Shown here one piece after another: positions 42,526 through 54,091 of a stretch of 64,000 nucleotides of DNA (its first letter is position 1; every line of letters begins with the position of its first letter). Under the pieces are notes generated by a model, which did not search any database, was not told the DNA's origin, and saw only the letters and a program-made list of their open reading frames with translations. This DNA is from Lomentospora prolificans. Lineage: Eukaryota > Ascomycota > Sordariomycetes > Microascales > Microascaceae. The translations under genes and the position numbers were made by a program. The stretch spans positions 124,001 through 188,000 of the forward strand of contig JARFXM010000011.1 in NCBI GenBank assembly GCA_029532625.1. The letters are read 5' to 3'.

Positions 42526-43474
42526 CAAGGTCGCTTATTATGAGCGTATCCTTTGGGATGGAGAAGCTACATGTCATTATTAGTCATCGTAATACATCTT
42601 TCAGTCTGATGGAATTTCTCACGCTTTCCCGCAAGTTCTGCCAAGCAGACTTGACTACAACAGCCGCCGTAATAGCCGCGCTGTCGACGATATGCCATCA
42701 AACTCTAGCCGGTGACATATTTATTTCCTTGAACAAAATCGTAATGCAGTGACAAACTCGGAATCTCCCGGCGACGACGGCACGTTGCCAAGTTGCCGCT
42801 TTCTCTGCATGGACACCGAAGGACTGGGCCAACTGCTGATCACTGGTGCCATATTGAGGGATAATAACTGGTTGCGGGGCTGGCTTTTGCAGATGGGTTC
42901 AGTCCTCGGCCATCAGGGTGCTCGCCCGTCCTGATGTAGTTTGGAAGGGTTTGGGGGTTAAGATAACAAAATCCTACCAAACAGGGTCTAGGTCGGATAA
43001 GCCGGCATTTGGGGCCAAACGAGGGAGTCTAGCAGGGGCGCCGTTCAGGACCAGCCCACGACTGAATTAATTTCCACGTACCCGCTCTGCGTAGAGAAGG
43101 AGATGCTGGGCCTATAGTATTGGTAAGAGAAAACAGTTACGCGCTAGAATAGCCCAATAGGACTCTAGCTCTGTCGACGGAACTTAATGCCGATCTAGCC
43201 ATTCCCGATACTTCGTTCACAAGGTGGAGACTTCCCATACCATCAGGGTACTCGTTTCAGCCTCCGCCGTGAAGACGTGAAAAGTCAAATATACTTAACC
43301 CGCCTGCCAAGCTCAAGCCAAGCCGTCTCATCGACGCAGTCCTACCATTGATCTGCATCTCCTCCGACGTACCATTCGCCCTCTACGGATAGCCCTACTG
43401 CCAAGAGCTTTTCCTGCATCAAATCTCAGCCCTGTCGAAAACTTTCTTGACAACTGTACCATTCGTTGGACAAA
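42526..43474. other. Intergenic region between Argonaute and ZIP genes
   Basis: About 950 bases. It should hold the Argonaute 3' end and the ZIP promoter. No gene is supported; the open frame at 42749-42934 has no recognisable content. Confidence 0.45.
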
Positions 43475-44604
43475 ATGGCCGGCACAAGATCTACCCTCGC
43501 CGTCCTACTGCGGCGGCAGGCCGATGCGAACGCGGACGGCTTCACCGTCGAAGTCGAGTGCGGCCCCGAAAACGACTACGACGGCCGGTTGGGGCTCCGC
43601 ATCTCCGCCATCTTCGTCATCCTCGTCGGTTCCCTGCTCGGAGCGCTCGTGCCCATCATCCTGGCCCGGTCCAGCCGGGTCGCCTTTCCGCGCACGGCGT
43701 TCTTCATCGCCAAGTACTTTGGCTCCGGGGTTATTGTCGCCACGGCCTTTATCCACCTTCTTGCCCCGGCCGTGGAGGCGCTCACTTCGCCTTGTCTTGA
43801 TGAAGATAGCCCGATTACGCAGTACTCGTGGCCAGAGGGCATTGCGTTGATGACTGTCTTTTTCATGTTTTTCGTCGAGTTGATCTCGAGCCGTTATGGG
43901 ATTCCTGGCTTCTCGAAGCCCGCGGGAGAGTCGGAGAAGGAGACCGAGATTGACAGTGGTAAGTATTTCCATACATGGTTGTTCCGAGACAACTCTAACA
44001 TGGTTTGGTAGAACGAGGCGATGCCTCCGGCACCATGGTGACTGCGCAAGAAGCCACCCAAACTGACGATCGGCATCTCAGCCATGCCGGCGAACACACC
44101 GAACTCGAGTCCATGGCCATGCAGATGACTGCCATTTTCATCCTCGAGTTCGGCGTCATCTTCCACTCCATCTTCATCGGTCTCACCCTCGCCGTGTCCG
44201 GCGACGAGTTCGTCGTGCTCTACATTGTCCTCGTCTTCCACCAGTGTTTTGAGGGTCTCGGTCTCGGCTCCCGACTTGCCGTCGCCACGTGGCCGGCTGG
44301 TAAGGAGTGGGTTCCCTACTTCCTCGGAGTCCTCTATGCCCTGTCTACCCCAATTGCCATCGCGGCCGGTTTGGGGGTTCGCGAGAGCCTCGCCCCTGGA
44401 AGTTCTTCGACGCTGATTATCAATGGTGTATTTGACTCCATCTCGGCTGGTATCCTGCTTTATACGGGTCTGGTTGAGCTCATGGCGCACGAGTTCCTCT
44501 TCAATTCGGAAATGCGCCGTAGCCCTATCTCCGTCACTTTGGCGGCTTTCGCATGCATGTCTTTGGGTGCCGGACTGATGGCTTTGCTAGGCAAGTGGGC
44601 TTAG
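43475..44604 (+). CDS. ZIP-family zinc/iron transporter
   Basis: Two exons, 43475-43958 and 44012-44604, with a 53-base intron, giving 358 residues. ZIP proteins bring Zn2+ or Fe2+ into the cytosol. The ATG at 43475 (CAAAATGGCC) is used. Eight hydrophobic helices are visible: RISAIFVILVGSLLGALVP, then FFIAKYFGSGVIVATAFIHLLAPA, a third in ALMTVFFMFFVEL, and after the variable loop five more. Metal-binding residues are present in helix 4 (FHSIFIGLTLAV, His-Ser) and helix 5 (FHQCFEGLGLG, His-x-x-x-Glu). The loop between helices 3 and 4 holds HLSHAGEHTELES, a modest His cluster of the sort that binds metal. This is the fungal plasma-membrane Zrt/Zrf pattern. Such genes are usually induced by zinc shortage through Zap1-type factors; I did not find a clear site for one. 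Confidence 0.94.
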
Positions 44605-44992
44605 AATTAGGGTATTTGGGAGGAGATTTGTGTAACGGCGGTTGCTGGATTCTATCATTGGGAATGGGCGCTACTTGGTTTATACCAGCGGGAATGTATC
44701 TTTCTATTCATGAGCATTGGATGCGGTGACTTTGACTAAGGCATCATTGCACTCGCATTTTCTTTTGTCCTTTTATATTCGGCTGGACAATGACATTGAA
44801 ACATGTTTCCTATTTCGGAGCATTGACTCCCTCGGCGCAGATGCATGATCGGCCAGTAAAACAGGGCCAACATATCTCCGCTCATTGCGATCTCGTCGTC
44901 CACGTGATGAGACCGAAGAGAGCATAAAAACTGAGCAACCTCAGCCCCGTGGAAGTGGACGCATCAGGATAGTTTCAGCACTCCAAAGAGCC
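44605..44992. promoter_or_regulatory. Spacer with candidate TATA-like promoter for the HET gene
   Basis: About 390 bases. GCATAAAAAC lies at about 44919-44928, roughly 65 bases before the ATG at 44993, and could serve as a TATA element. No gene is seen. Confidence 0.35.
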
Positions 44993-47467
44993 ATGGATAC
45001 CCCAGACATATATCACGCTCTTCCCGGCTCCGTCGGTGCCGTTTTATTTACTTTGACCCGATCTGCCGTGTTTGTGTGGACGTACAATTACTTTGGCCGC
45101 GCCGTACGCCACAGTCTGGGCTTCCCCTGGGCCACGGCATGGCTCGACCAGCTGGGTACATGCGATTTAATCGTGCGGCATTGCGTCCGGAGTGATGGCT
45201 TTGAGAATTTCCCTTCGACATATCGCATCTATGGCGTGCCGTCGTTGCCCCCGCCTCTTATGAGCGAGCGAACCTTTCGAATCGTCGACTACGTGGCAGT
45301 GGGATTAGGCATCGGGGTTGCAAATACGTTTTCGGGTTGCGATGTCCCGTGGTTAATCGGCCAGTCTGGCCTTTGGAACGCGGTTGCGACCATTGGGATA
45401 GGGGCTGTGGCTCTTGTCCCGAGGAGCGCAGCATTATGGGCTTTTGCGCCCCTGGCTCAAGCTTGCTTTTGGGCAGGTTGTATAGTGAATCGGATGTTGT
45501 GCGGTGTCGAACAAGTTACAAGGCTTATCCGCTCTCAAAGTTTCCTGATCGACCCTGCCACGGGCGTAGAACGCTATGAATATGATCCGCTACCTACGCC
45601 TCGACACATCAGGCTCTTGCAGTTTATGCGCCACGGCGGAACGGTCGTCTGCGATATGATCACTGTCGACCTCGACTTTGCACCTGCGTACGAGGCAACT
45701 TCCTATCGCTGGCATGACCCATCTTTGGATTCTTCCTTGTTCATGCGTCTGCGGGGCAAGCAACTTCCCGTAACAAGGAGCGTCCATGAGATTCTACGAA
45801 GACTTGCTGTTCGTGAAGGTACTCCGCGCTATCTCTGGAACGACTCACTATGTATCGACCAGGACAATACCAGGGAGAAAGAAGTTCAGATTCCGCTCAT
45901 GGGAGACATTTATACCCGAGCAAACCGGGTTATAGTCTGCCTTCCAGATATTCCTCTGTCGCCAGATTTTGCTGCAAAGCTGAGTCGGATTCGAAAGGCT
46001 TTTGACATGTATAGAGAAGGTAATGGCAACGAGCTCGCGACACTTCTCGCCAACCGTCGCACCAGATACGAGCTAGGACTCATCATGAACAACAGTTACT
46101 GGTTTCGCTCCTGGATCATGCAGGAAATAGCCCTAGCACGGCGTCTCGTCATCCTTGCAGATTGCTGCTTGATAGACTGGGACACTTTCGTGCAAGTCGC
46201 TCTCAGCCTCTTTTCCGACAAAGAGTTTGAGGCCATTGAGGCGCCGCAAGGCGTCGAGAGCGGTGCCTCCCTCAGCATCCGGCAGCTCGCTGTGGAAAAT
46301 CTCCGTGCAGTAACGACTTCAACCGTACTCAGGTCCATCGACCAGTTCAGAAGGCAAAGGCGTGCAGACACAAACTATCGGTCACGCTTATGGGACCTTC
46401 TTGTGCGTTTCGCGCATGCTGATGCGTTCATCGGTTCGGACCGTGTTTACGGACTCCTTGGTATGGCAGAGGAGGCATCTGAGGAAGAGCTCGCGCCCGA
46501 CTATTCTAGGGGCCACGTAAGAGTATTTATGGACACTATCCTCGTATCCCTGCGTAGAGGTGCACTACCACCATTGCATCTCTCTGGTTTGTTCTATCAT
46601 GCAGCTAGAGAAACGCTCACCGACGGCCCCGAACTTCCCTCTTGGGTTCCAGTACCGTCGAGGATGGGCTCTTTCCGGTTAAACCTTTCTGCCGACCTCT
46701 ATTCTGCAGGACTCACTAGGGAAGTGCGCGGGCATGTTTCGCTCGATGACAGGTCTCTCCTCCTAAGAGGCGTCAGGTTAGGCCGCGTGAGCCGGTGCTC
46801 TCCAGATCCCCCCGTGAATATCATGGCCACGGAGCCGGGGCCTTGGGAGGATGATCCCAGGAATACTTCCAACGCTGAGGCATTGCAAGCTGTCTCGAGG
46901 ATCCTTTTCCGCGTCGCGGAGTTGGACAAGTTTATTCGGTCCGTCACAGGCTTGCATGACGACTATTTGCGCCAGGGCGTGGAGGTGGCTCGTTGGCGCA
47001 CTCTGTTGGCGGACTACGACGGCTCATCGAGGCCTGCCCACCCGGATGCGGGCGAAATCATAAAAATCATCAAAGACGTAGCTTACCAAGGGCTTTCTGA
47101 AGGCGGGTCGTTTGACTCCAAGAATGCAGGGTCGACAGAAACCCTACGTAGGCTTAACGCGGCGGTGACCAAGGCCAATGGCATATGTAGCGCACTTGGC
47201 GGCCGCAGAAATTGTCTCCTCTTACTGCAACACCTGGAGACGTTCAATGTCGCAGTGTCAGATTCGGGATTGCTGATGCTAGTGCCACATGGCACGGAGA
47301 TTGGAGATACACTCTGCGTCTTTGCCGGAGCACGGTTGTGTTCTGTCCTGCGGCCGATGAATGACGGAAACGATAAGTTCCATCTTTGGGGGCCAGCTTA
47401 TGTGCACGGGTTTATGGACGGGGAAGCGTTCAGTGGAAGGGATGAGTGCTCGTTCCTATTGTATTGA
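44993..47467 (+). CDS. HET-domain protein with hydrophobic N-terminal region
   Basis: Single exon, 824 residues from the ATG at 44993 (GCCATGG context); the frame is open upstream without a usable ATG. The first 200 residues hold several hydrophobic stretches: SVGAVLFTLTRSAVFVWTY, then VDYVAVGLGIGVANTF, WNAVATIGIGAVALVP and SAALWAFAPLAQACFWAGCIV, which look like membrane helices. The HET domain follows: YEATSYRWHDP (a variant of the usual YxALSYxWG), RYLWNDSLCIDQDN, MGDIYTRANRVIVCLP and SYWFRSWIMQEIALA. GSDRVYGLLGMA and a C-terminal VPHGTEIGDTLCVFAGARLC / GPAYVHGFMDGEA complete the family pattern. HET proteins trigger incompatibility or immune-like death; a membrane-fixed form would sense at a membrane. 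Function is inferred from family only. Confidence 0.9.
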   Translation: MDTPDIYHALPGSVGAVLFTLTRSAVFVWTYNYFGRAVRHSLGFPWATAWLDQLGTCDLIVRHCVRSDGFENFPSTYRIYGVPSLPPPLMSERTFRIVDYVAVGLGIGVANTFSGCDVPWLIGQSGLWNAVATIGIGAVALVPRSAALWAFAPLAQACFWAGCIVNRMLCGVEQVTRLIRSQSFLIDPATGVERYEYDPLPTPRHIRLLQFMRHGGTVVCDMITVDLDFAPAYEATSYRWHDPSLDSSLFMRLRGKQLPVTRSVHEILRRLAVREGTPRYLWNDSLCIDQDNTREKEVQIPLMGDIYTRANRVIVCLPDIPLSPDFAAKLSRIRKAFDMYREGNGNELATLLANRRTRYELGLIMNNSYWFRSWIMQEIALARRLVILADCCLIDWDTFVQVALSLFSDKEFEAIEAPQGVESGASLSIRQLAVENLRAVTTSTVLRSIDQFRRQRRADTNYRSRLWDLLVRFAHADAFIGSDRVYGLLGMAEEASEEELAPDYSRGHVRVFMDTILVSLRRGALPPLHLSGLFYHAARETLTDGPELPSWVPVPSRMGSFRLNLSADLYSAGLTREVRGHVSLDDRSLLLRGVRLGRVSRCSPDPPVNIMATEPGPWEDDPRNTSNAEALQAVSRILFRVAELDKFIRSVTGLHDDYLRQGVEVARWRTLLADYDGSSRPAHPDAGEIIKIIKDVAYQGLSEGGSFDSKNAGSTETLRRLNAAVTKANGICSALGGRRNCLLLLQHLETFNVAVSDSGLLMLVPHGTEIGDTLCVFAGARLCSVLRPMNDGNDKFHLWGPAYVHGFMDGEAFSGRDECSFLLY

Positions 47468-48343
47468 CATTGCTGGCCTACCATTTCGAGATTGTGTGAA
47501 TTTGGCGGCGGCCGGGAGGAGCTACACCCTCATCATAGCTCTGTGCTCTATTTAACCCCCCAATACTACAGCATGCGGCCGGACTGTACCTGGTATCTAC
47601 TTGCCAGGCAGATTGTGCCAAGCCACCATGCGGCGCGCATCCCGGGCTGTGATTGAGTTGGCTGATTCTATGGAGGCGAAGAGTAGCTTGCACGAATGCA
47701 TGAAAAGACTAAAGCAACACGGGGATTTTGGAGACAAGCAGCTATATTTCAAGCTCTACATGATAGGGCAAACTAGTGCTTCCTAGCAAAATAACCCGTT
47801 GAATGTAGCGCGTTATAGAAGAGCTTCGACTATAGTTATGAGGGTAGTTTTTACCGTAGGAGCGCTGCGGTTCCTTCTTTTGGGACACAGGAATATTAGG
47901 TAGAGGCCCTCTTCCTTTTGCATCGTCGATGTCGGCAAATTTTCCTCTTACAATAGTTTCGGAAGACGGAGTGTCGATCGATCCAAAGCCAGCGCACTCC
48001 TTTAGCACGCATGAAGGCGGACATTCGGCTCAAGACACGCGTTCTGACAGGATACGGGGAAAAGTTTCGTTTATATAGTCGTGTTTAAACTTCGTGGTGA
48101 CCACTCGTTTCATCTTCGTCGTCACTCGGATCCCACGTGTATGACGCCACACCTGGTACCAGATTGACGTTGTCCACAGCATTCAGAAAGGAGTACAATA
48201 CAACAATTCTTACCAGTGCTCTGCTAATCTCCAGAATTCGACAGACAGATTATTGGGGGTCGGGTTTGGCGTCGTGGTGTGGGAGCGAATGGGTGCGCGG
48301 TGACCAACGACCAAACGAACAAGGCCCTCTCACTTCCTCTCCC
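47468..48343. other. Intergenic region between two 3' ends
   Basis: About 880 bases between the convergent HET and small-protein genes. TTGCCAGGCAG lies near 47601. Open frames are short and featureless. Confidence 0.45.
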
Positions 48344-48712
48344 TCAGTCGAAAGCCTCCTCCGCATCACTGTCCTCCGCCTCGGGATCAACGGCCTCATC
48401 GAGATCCATATTCCTCAAATATTCAATAATCTCCGTAAATTCTTCATCCAGCACCGCCCCTGTTTCCTGCAACCTCTGCACACAAGGAGGTATTACTGTG
48501 CCCTCGTCCCGCGCCGAGATGCCAGCGGCAAAGAGCAGGGCTAATTGGCTGAGGACGACACCTATCATCGCCACGGTGGTCTGCTTCGTAGCCTCGATCT
48601 CGTTGGCAGTGCGCATTCTATCCTCCGACGAGACATCTTGGCGTGCTTTATGGGAGCTCGCGGTTGCGGAGAGGATGAGCGCGGCGATATTGAACAGGGT
48701 TTGGAGACGCAT
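48344..48712 (-). CDS. Small secreted or membrane protein with acidic tail
   Basis: Single exon, 122 residues, ATG at 48712. The N-terminus MRLQTLFNIAALILSATASS reads as a signal peptide. A second hydrophobic stretch, TVAMIGVVLSQLALLFAAGI (about 46-65), could be a membrane helix. The last 15 residues are strongly acidic (DPEAEDSDAEEAFD). Only one Cys is present, so this is not a classical Cys-rich effector. A TATA-like TTATATCTTATACC reads on the minus strand about 40 bases upstream. I do not recognise a family. The open frame, signal peptide and promoter-like element support a real gene, but without homology it stays provisional. Confidence 0.55.
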   Translation of the reverse strand: MRLQTLFNIAALILSATASSHKARQDVSSEDRMRTANEIEATKQTTVAMIGVVLSQLALLFAAGISARDEGTVIPPCVQRLQETGAVLDEEFTEIIEYLRNMDLDEAVDPEAEDSDAEEAFD

Positions 48713-50374
48713 CGTGTAGACTCGTTTGTAGGGATGAGCAGAATGGAGTGGTATAAGATATAAGCGAAATACTAGACTGGCGGATGAGCCTTCTTACACA
48801 GTTGTGTTCTTTCTGAGAGTAATACCTGATGGTTTGTGTGGGAAAGCTGTCGACAGCAAGCGCGGTGCCTGCCCTCTTATATCGCCTTGAACGTGGCTTA
48901 AGCAGAGGCTCATAAGTTCTATTACGATTCGTCCCAGGAAACGTTTATTTTTAGACGATCGAAATGATCAAGGAACCATATTCTATAGCTGTCTACTTTC
49001 ACCTTTCTACATCTCCAACTATTTAGCTCTTCAGCTCCTTTGGGGCGGAGTGGGCTCGCACATCTGCAGCAACGGACTGCAGTTTAAAACACCATGGAAC
49101 CATCGCGCAGCCGCGGCGGCCGACACGCTTTTCGGAGCGTCAGAGGCGGCCGATCGTTGACAGCGAGACCTCACGATTTAATGCCAATTCTTTTTTTTTT
49201 TTTCTTTTTTTAAGTCTGTCATCGAAGGATTCAAGTTACAAGGGGTTTCAAAAATATCCAACGTGGAAAAGGGAACACGAGAAATAGTGACGAATAAGAA
49301 TTGGCGTTCGACGAGGATTTATATTGACCTAAGAAACCTGAAGCGAAGAGCATATATCAAGGGAAGAGCGGATTGCGCTTGGCGCCGAGAACAGAGAGGG
49401 AAGGGAGGAGGCATCCCACAGCGATGTGCTCTACAAAAGCTCGCCGCTGCATTTCCTTTCAGCTGCCGCACTCAGCCACAAAGCCACTCGGATTCCCATG
49501 ATCGAGACCGCACCAACGTGGGTCTTGCACCACTGGCTCAGCCCCAAATAGGGGCCCACCACAACAACGCCATCTTGGCCAGCCAGGATGGCAGCTAAAT
49601 GGAGATTGGCAAGCTTATCGAAGGGCAAGCGAAAGCAGGGAGAAAACGGACGACCCAGCTGTGTTAACTGACAAGGGAAAGACCGGACCCGTTCGATGCA
49701 GCATCGCTTCGCCCCTCAATTAACGAGAGATATCGTCGAATCTTGAAACTCGGCCCCTGTAATTGGGACCAAGTTACAGCCGCTGGTGGTGGGCGCTATC
49801 GGAGCAGCTGCGCTGACTGGATCTCGTCGAACCGAAGTTGAAACAACCGCAGAGAAAAGAACATGTGATCCTAACACCCTGTACCATACCTGGTGGGAGG
49901 AACCCCTGGATGGACAAACAGGGTCAGCCCAAAAAGGGTAAAAGGTGTTAGAGCCATATGACTAGTGATAAGGTGACAAAATTGAGAGGTAGCGTTATCC
50001 TCTATTTTGCCCTAGCACGCACTTGACCAAAGGGTATTACGCTCCGACGTGCTGAATGCTGATGTCAGCAATGGTGGCTGGCACTGTGACTGTGTGAGGT
50101 GTGACTGCGCCACGCGCTGAGACTTGGAGGTCCAAGTCGAGCCAAAACCGGTCCCCGCTCCGTTTGTTGGTTGCATGGTGTGTCAAGAGCTAATGCTATA
50201 TATAACCATAGATCGTCCCATCCTACGAGCTTGGAGTGGCAGCAGACGGTGGCTAGAACTATTATATCCTGTGATACCACCGATCTGAAAGGAAACCTCA
50301 CTGGATTCCTTAATTCCTAAGCCTCCATACCAAAAGTCTCTACCACTCGCCGACACCTCCAAAACACCCTCAAC
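48713..50374. other. Intergenic region with divergent promoters
   Basis: About 1.66 kb between divergent genes. T-rich tracts lie at 49191-49212, TTGGCCAGCCAGGATGGC lies near 49575, and a TATA-like site sits at 50197-50205. No gene is supported. Confidence 0.5.
50197..50205 (+). promoter_or_regulatory. Candidate TATA box of the LURP-one-related gene
   Basis: TATATATAA lies about 170 bases upstream of the ATG at 50375. The spacing suits a fungal promoter with a leader of roughly 130 bases. Confidence 0.4.
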
Positions 50375-51072
50375 ATGCAAGCTCTACCCCCCGCGCCGCA
50401 GGCCATCGGCATCTTCGATACATTTATTGCCCGACAGACCGAGACTCTCATCGTCGATGAAAAGCTCATGTCTCTGTCCGGTGACAGCTTCGATGTCAAG
50501 CTTGCCACCGGCGCCCCTCTCCTGAAAGTCAAGGGCAGCTCCTTGAGCCTCCGGGGCCGCAAACAAGTCACGGACATGGCCAACAATCACCTCTTCACAA
50601 TCACGCAGAAGCTGTTGTCGCTCCATTCCACATTTATTGTGGAGGATCCGTCTGGACGGAGCATTATGGAGGTGAAGAGCAGTCTTACGACTCGTACGTC
50701 CAATCCACCCCACTCTCTGACCATCTCTTCGGCCTTTCTTGCCTCACATTTATTGGAAAAAGTCGATCGCAGCTAACAAATTCGTTTTCTTCATCAGTTA
50801 TCGGTTCGAAAGCGACCATCACATTCACATCCAAGAGCGGCAAGCAGGAAGTCCTCGTCATGAAGGGCAACTGGAGATCCTCCAAGGCGGACATCGTCGA
50901 CGAGTCTACCGGCTTCGTCGTCGCTACCATCAAGCGCGACAGGAGCGTCAAGCATTATTTGGGAGGCCAGCAGACGTATACCGTCACTGTCGCGCCCGGC
51001 GTCGATATGGCGCTCGTGGTGGCCATGTGCGTCTGCATGGACGAGAAGAACAACGAACCCAGCGCTGGATAG
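50375..51072 (+). CDS. LURP-one-related (LOR, tubby-C-like fold) protein
   Basis: Two exons, 50375-50693 and 50798-51072, with a 104-base intron (GTACGT donor, TCAG acceptor), giving 197 residues. The sequence is one LOR domain: TETLIVDEKLMSLSGDSFDV, GAPLLKVKGSSLSLRGRKQV, LFTITQKLLSLHSTFIVED, GSKATITFTSKSGKQEVLVM, then ADIVDESTGFVVATIKR and a C-terminal hydrophobic helix PGVDMALVVAMCVCMDEK, which fills the centre of the beta barrel in this fold. The plant family member LURP1 is linked to defence, and related tubby-like folds bind lipids. In fungi the proteins have no known job. No signal peptide is seen. Family assignment is firm; function is not. Confidence 0.9.
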
Positions 51073-51413
51073 GTCGTTGGAAATGCACGGAAACTGAAGG
51101 ACGCTTCTCCATAAGGCGGCCCGGTGACGATGGATAATACCCAATTGCTATGATTCTTGTTTTTATTGTAATATACCACCTGTCAACGTTCATTGAGCAT
51201 CCACAAACACCGCATGATGATCAGAAATTAAGCAAGAATGGAGCTATTATTCAACTTTTTTATGGTCTGCACTCAGTATTATTAAAGTAGATCAAAAATA
51301 TCAACGCCCAGTTCCTCCCAGGGGTATTATTATACTCTATTTCAATCGACTCTGGCAATCTGTAATATCGGATGTCGTCCGCATCCACCGTTAATATTAA
51401 CTTACTATCCCAG
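51073..51413. other. Short spacer between convergent genes
   Basis: About 340 bases holding the 3' ends of the LOR gene and the Gly-rich protein gene. No gene is seen. Confidence 0.45.
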
Positions 51414-51955
51414 CTAGGCGTTCTCCTGGGTGTTCTTCTGGCCGCCACCAAACAGTCCACCGACGTATCCGCCGGCATTCTTAACACTGCTCGTGGCAGC
51501 ACCACCGGCGCTCTTGAGGCCGTTGGCAGTAGCACCAACGCCGTTGTTCAGGGCCTGGCCGCCGGGAACGGAACTAGCACCTGGAATGTATCCGCCCTGC
51601 TCGTCCTTGCCCTGGCGCTCGGCGCGGTTGATGCCTTCCCTGGAGGCTAGATCGCCTACAGGCTGGAGCAGGCCTCCTTGTCCGACTTGGCCGGATACGA
51701 GGCCGTGCACGCCGTCCTGGAGGGTGTCGACCTGTTGGATACCGGTAATTTTGGCCTTGTCGAGGTTCTCTGTGTCGCGTGCGACGTTGGTATTAATTAG
51801 GTGATTCAGCAAGGGCTCTCTGGAAGGAAAAGACACGTACGCTTAGCAGTGTAGCTCGTCTTGTTGTCCTTGGTGAACCAGCGAAGATATAAATCCTCGA
51901 TCCACGGCATCCACTTCTCGTACTGCTCGTTGTAGGTCTGCTTGGCCCACTCCAT
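51414..51955 (-). CDS. Small conserved fungal protein with Gly/Ala-rich C-terminus
   Basis: Two exons, 51955-51841 and 51769-51414, giving 156 residues. The first exon encodes MEWAKQTYNEQYEKWMPWIE and continues DLYLRWFTKDNKTSYTAK, and the second begins QNLDKAKITGIQQVDTLQDGV. The N-terminal aromatic-rich part, the LVSGQVGQGGLLQPVGD segment and the Gly/Ala/Asn-rich end (GGAATSSVKNAGGYVGGLFG) match a class of small hydrophilic proteins I believe to be widespread in filamentous ascomycetes, with no known function. Their composition resembles stress-related hydrophilins. No signal peptide or membrane helix is visible. A minus-strand TATAAAATA lies about 160 bases upstream of the ATG. Confidence 0.82.
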
Positions 51956-54091
51956 TTTGTCGGCTGTTTTATTATTCAGAGATCGATGTTAAGATCTGGT
52001 ATATAAATGCAAGATGTGACGGTGCACCTGAGGCGATGCAAGCAAGTAATGACTATTGTTGTGCGATGCTGTTCCTCAAGTTCGGTCAAGAATGCCACCT
52101 TTTCGCGCGATATTTTATACCCCATTTTTGACATCCCAACCTTGAATGCCTCGTCGGTGACGATATGGGCTGTATATAGGGTGGGTTACGACATTTTTGA
52201 CGTCACGACCGTGTGGCGGAATCAGGGCATCAAGCAAAATTAACGGCGACTGTGCCTTCAACGCTGGCGACTGGGCGCAAGCCGAGATCTTGACGTCATC
52301 GGCCAATTTATTTCGGTGGTGGGGATTCGCGGAGACGCCGCCAGGCAAGCGGATCCGGGACAAGCATAGCCAAGCCTGGCGAACAGCGGCGGGATAGAGT
52401 AGGGCCGCCGATAGGGAGAGTGGGTTTTATTACCCAAGGAGGAAGACTACACGTGTATTTCGGGCGTGTTTGCTTTTATTGAGGGTGATCTCGCCGGAGG
52501 GTCCCGCGATGATGGACAAAATAGAGCAGTAACATATTTCCTCACTCGAGAAGAGGGCGACCATCCAACGCCTGGGAATGATCATTTTATAGGCTTAACG
52601 GCGCAATGCTCACTGCGCCCGTACGGTCTGATCAATTTTAATCAACCTTTTTAACTCCCAAAATCCAAGTAATTCAATGCGAACAATCCACAGTTGACGA
52701 GTACGACTGTCGACGTGGAGAGCCCTTGGTAGTCAAGCCATACAAGAAGAGATCAATGATAATATAATTCATCCATGGATATCGATTGATGTGGGCGCTG
52801 TGCATTTGGACCAATCTGCGGCTGGCGTCCTATTTAGCAAAGGATTGATCTTGGCTCACCAAAGCCTGGCGTCAACCCAGGCAGACCGCCTCACATGTGC
52901 GGACTGAAAGAGCCGTCGCCGGATTACAACTCCACAAACGACCTATGGGAACAAGAGACAGGTGTTAATTGGCACCTAGTGAAAGAAACGGAAGTTCTGC
53001 GAACTATATCCGCTCTTACCACTTGGCGCGGAGAGGCATCAGTTAGAACAATCAAGTTCGCCTTTGAGGATGCGATGGATGCAACATTGATAAAATCTGG
53101 TGCATTCCTTAATCTGCCTCTTAGGCAAGGGTCAAACCCCTTCCCGCGTTTTCCCGGAACAACCGGTCCAAGCTATCATCCAGCCACAGACAGAAGTGGC
53201 CTCAGTTAGCCACTGAGCCCGTCGCTATTCCGCTCCCACTACCGGTAAGATTACCCACAGGATGAGAGATTCGACGGTGGCAACTTGGCAATACGCGGCT
53301 TAGAGGTGATCGAACCTGAAATACAACGCAGAAATCAGAGGCGCATTTTCGGACTTTGGGCCCGGTTCCTACAAAGGAAGTTGCACTGCGCAAGGATCGA
53401 AAAAGGGTCACGTGAACCGAGAGTCTCTGTTAAGTCCTGATCGAGAATGGCTCGAAGGCCAGACACGAGATCCAAGTTGTCCACAATGAACGGAAGTCAT
53501 TCTGCGATGGACATCCGGGGAAAACACCAGGGATTAGAGTTCTGGAATTGTATTGGCTAAAAGGGTAAAGACACACGAACTCGGTTTCTAGGCGGAACTG
53601 GGGCCATTGTGGACCTGTTCTGACCCGACCGCCTCAAAGACGTAGACCAGTCAAGCTCAACGAACGCGCATTTTCAGTTCAAATTCTCAACATTACCATC
53701 GACACGCTTCTCAGTACACACCTAATGAACTGCATATCAATTCCCTTGTCATTTTCCATCATGATGAATCTATGAGAGATTATGGGAACATCTCAGGAAT
53801 GGCTTGTTCCACGGAATCTATCAACCATTTTCTCTGTATCATTGCGGAAAGCCCGATTGCATTCGACAGGTCAACCACCAGAGGAGCGATTAGAAAAAAA
53901 AGAGGTCTTGCGACTTCCCTATATCGCCTGAATCTTCCTCCACTTCTGAGCGGTATCCTTTCCAACTGGACGTTGAGATTATGTCGCCTGGACCTGGACT
54001 ATGGCGCCTGCCCTGAGTTGTGGCGCGTCCACGGGGATAGCCAGCGTAGACACGAGGTATTGATGGGAAGTAATTCTCAGTTGGTGTCTTT
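51956..54091. other. Long gene-free region (2.1 kb)
   Basis: Its left end should hold the promoter of the Gly-rich protein gene. GCCAGGCAAGC and GCCAAGCCTGGCG lie at about 52340-52385, and GCCTGGCG near 52866. A plus-strand frame at 52895-53209 has no recognisable domain. No other feature is seen. Confidence 0.5.
52111..52119 (-). promoter_or_regulatory. Candidate TATA box of the Gly-rich protein gene
   Basis: Reads TATAAAATA on the minus strand, about 160 bases upstream of the ATG at 51955. The match is good, but no transcript start is known. Confidence 0.4.
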
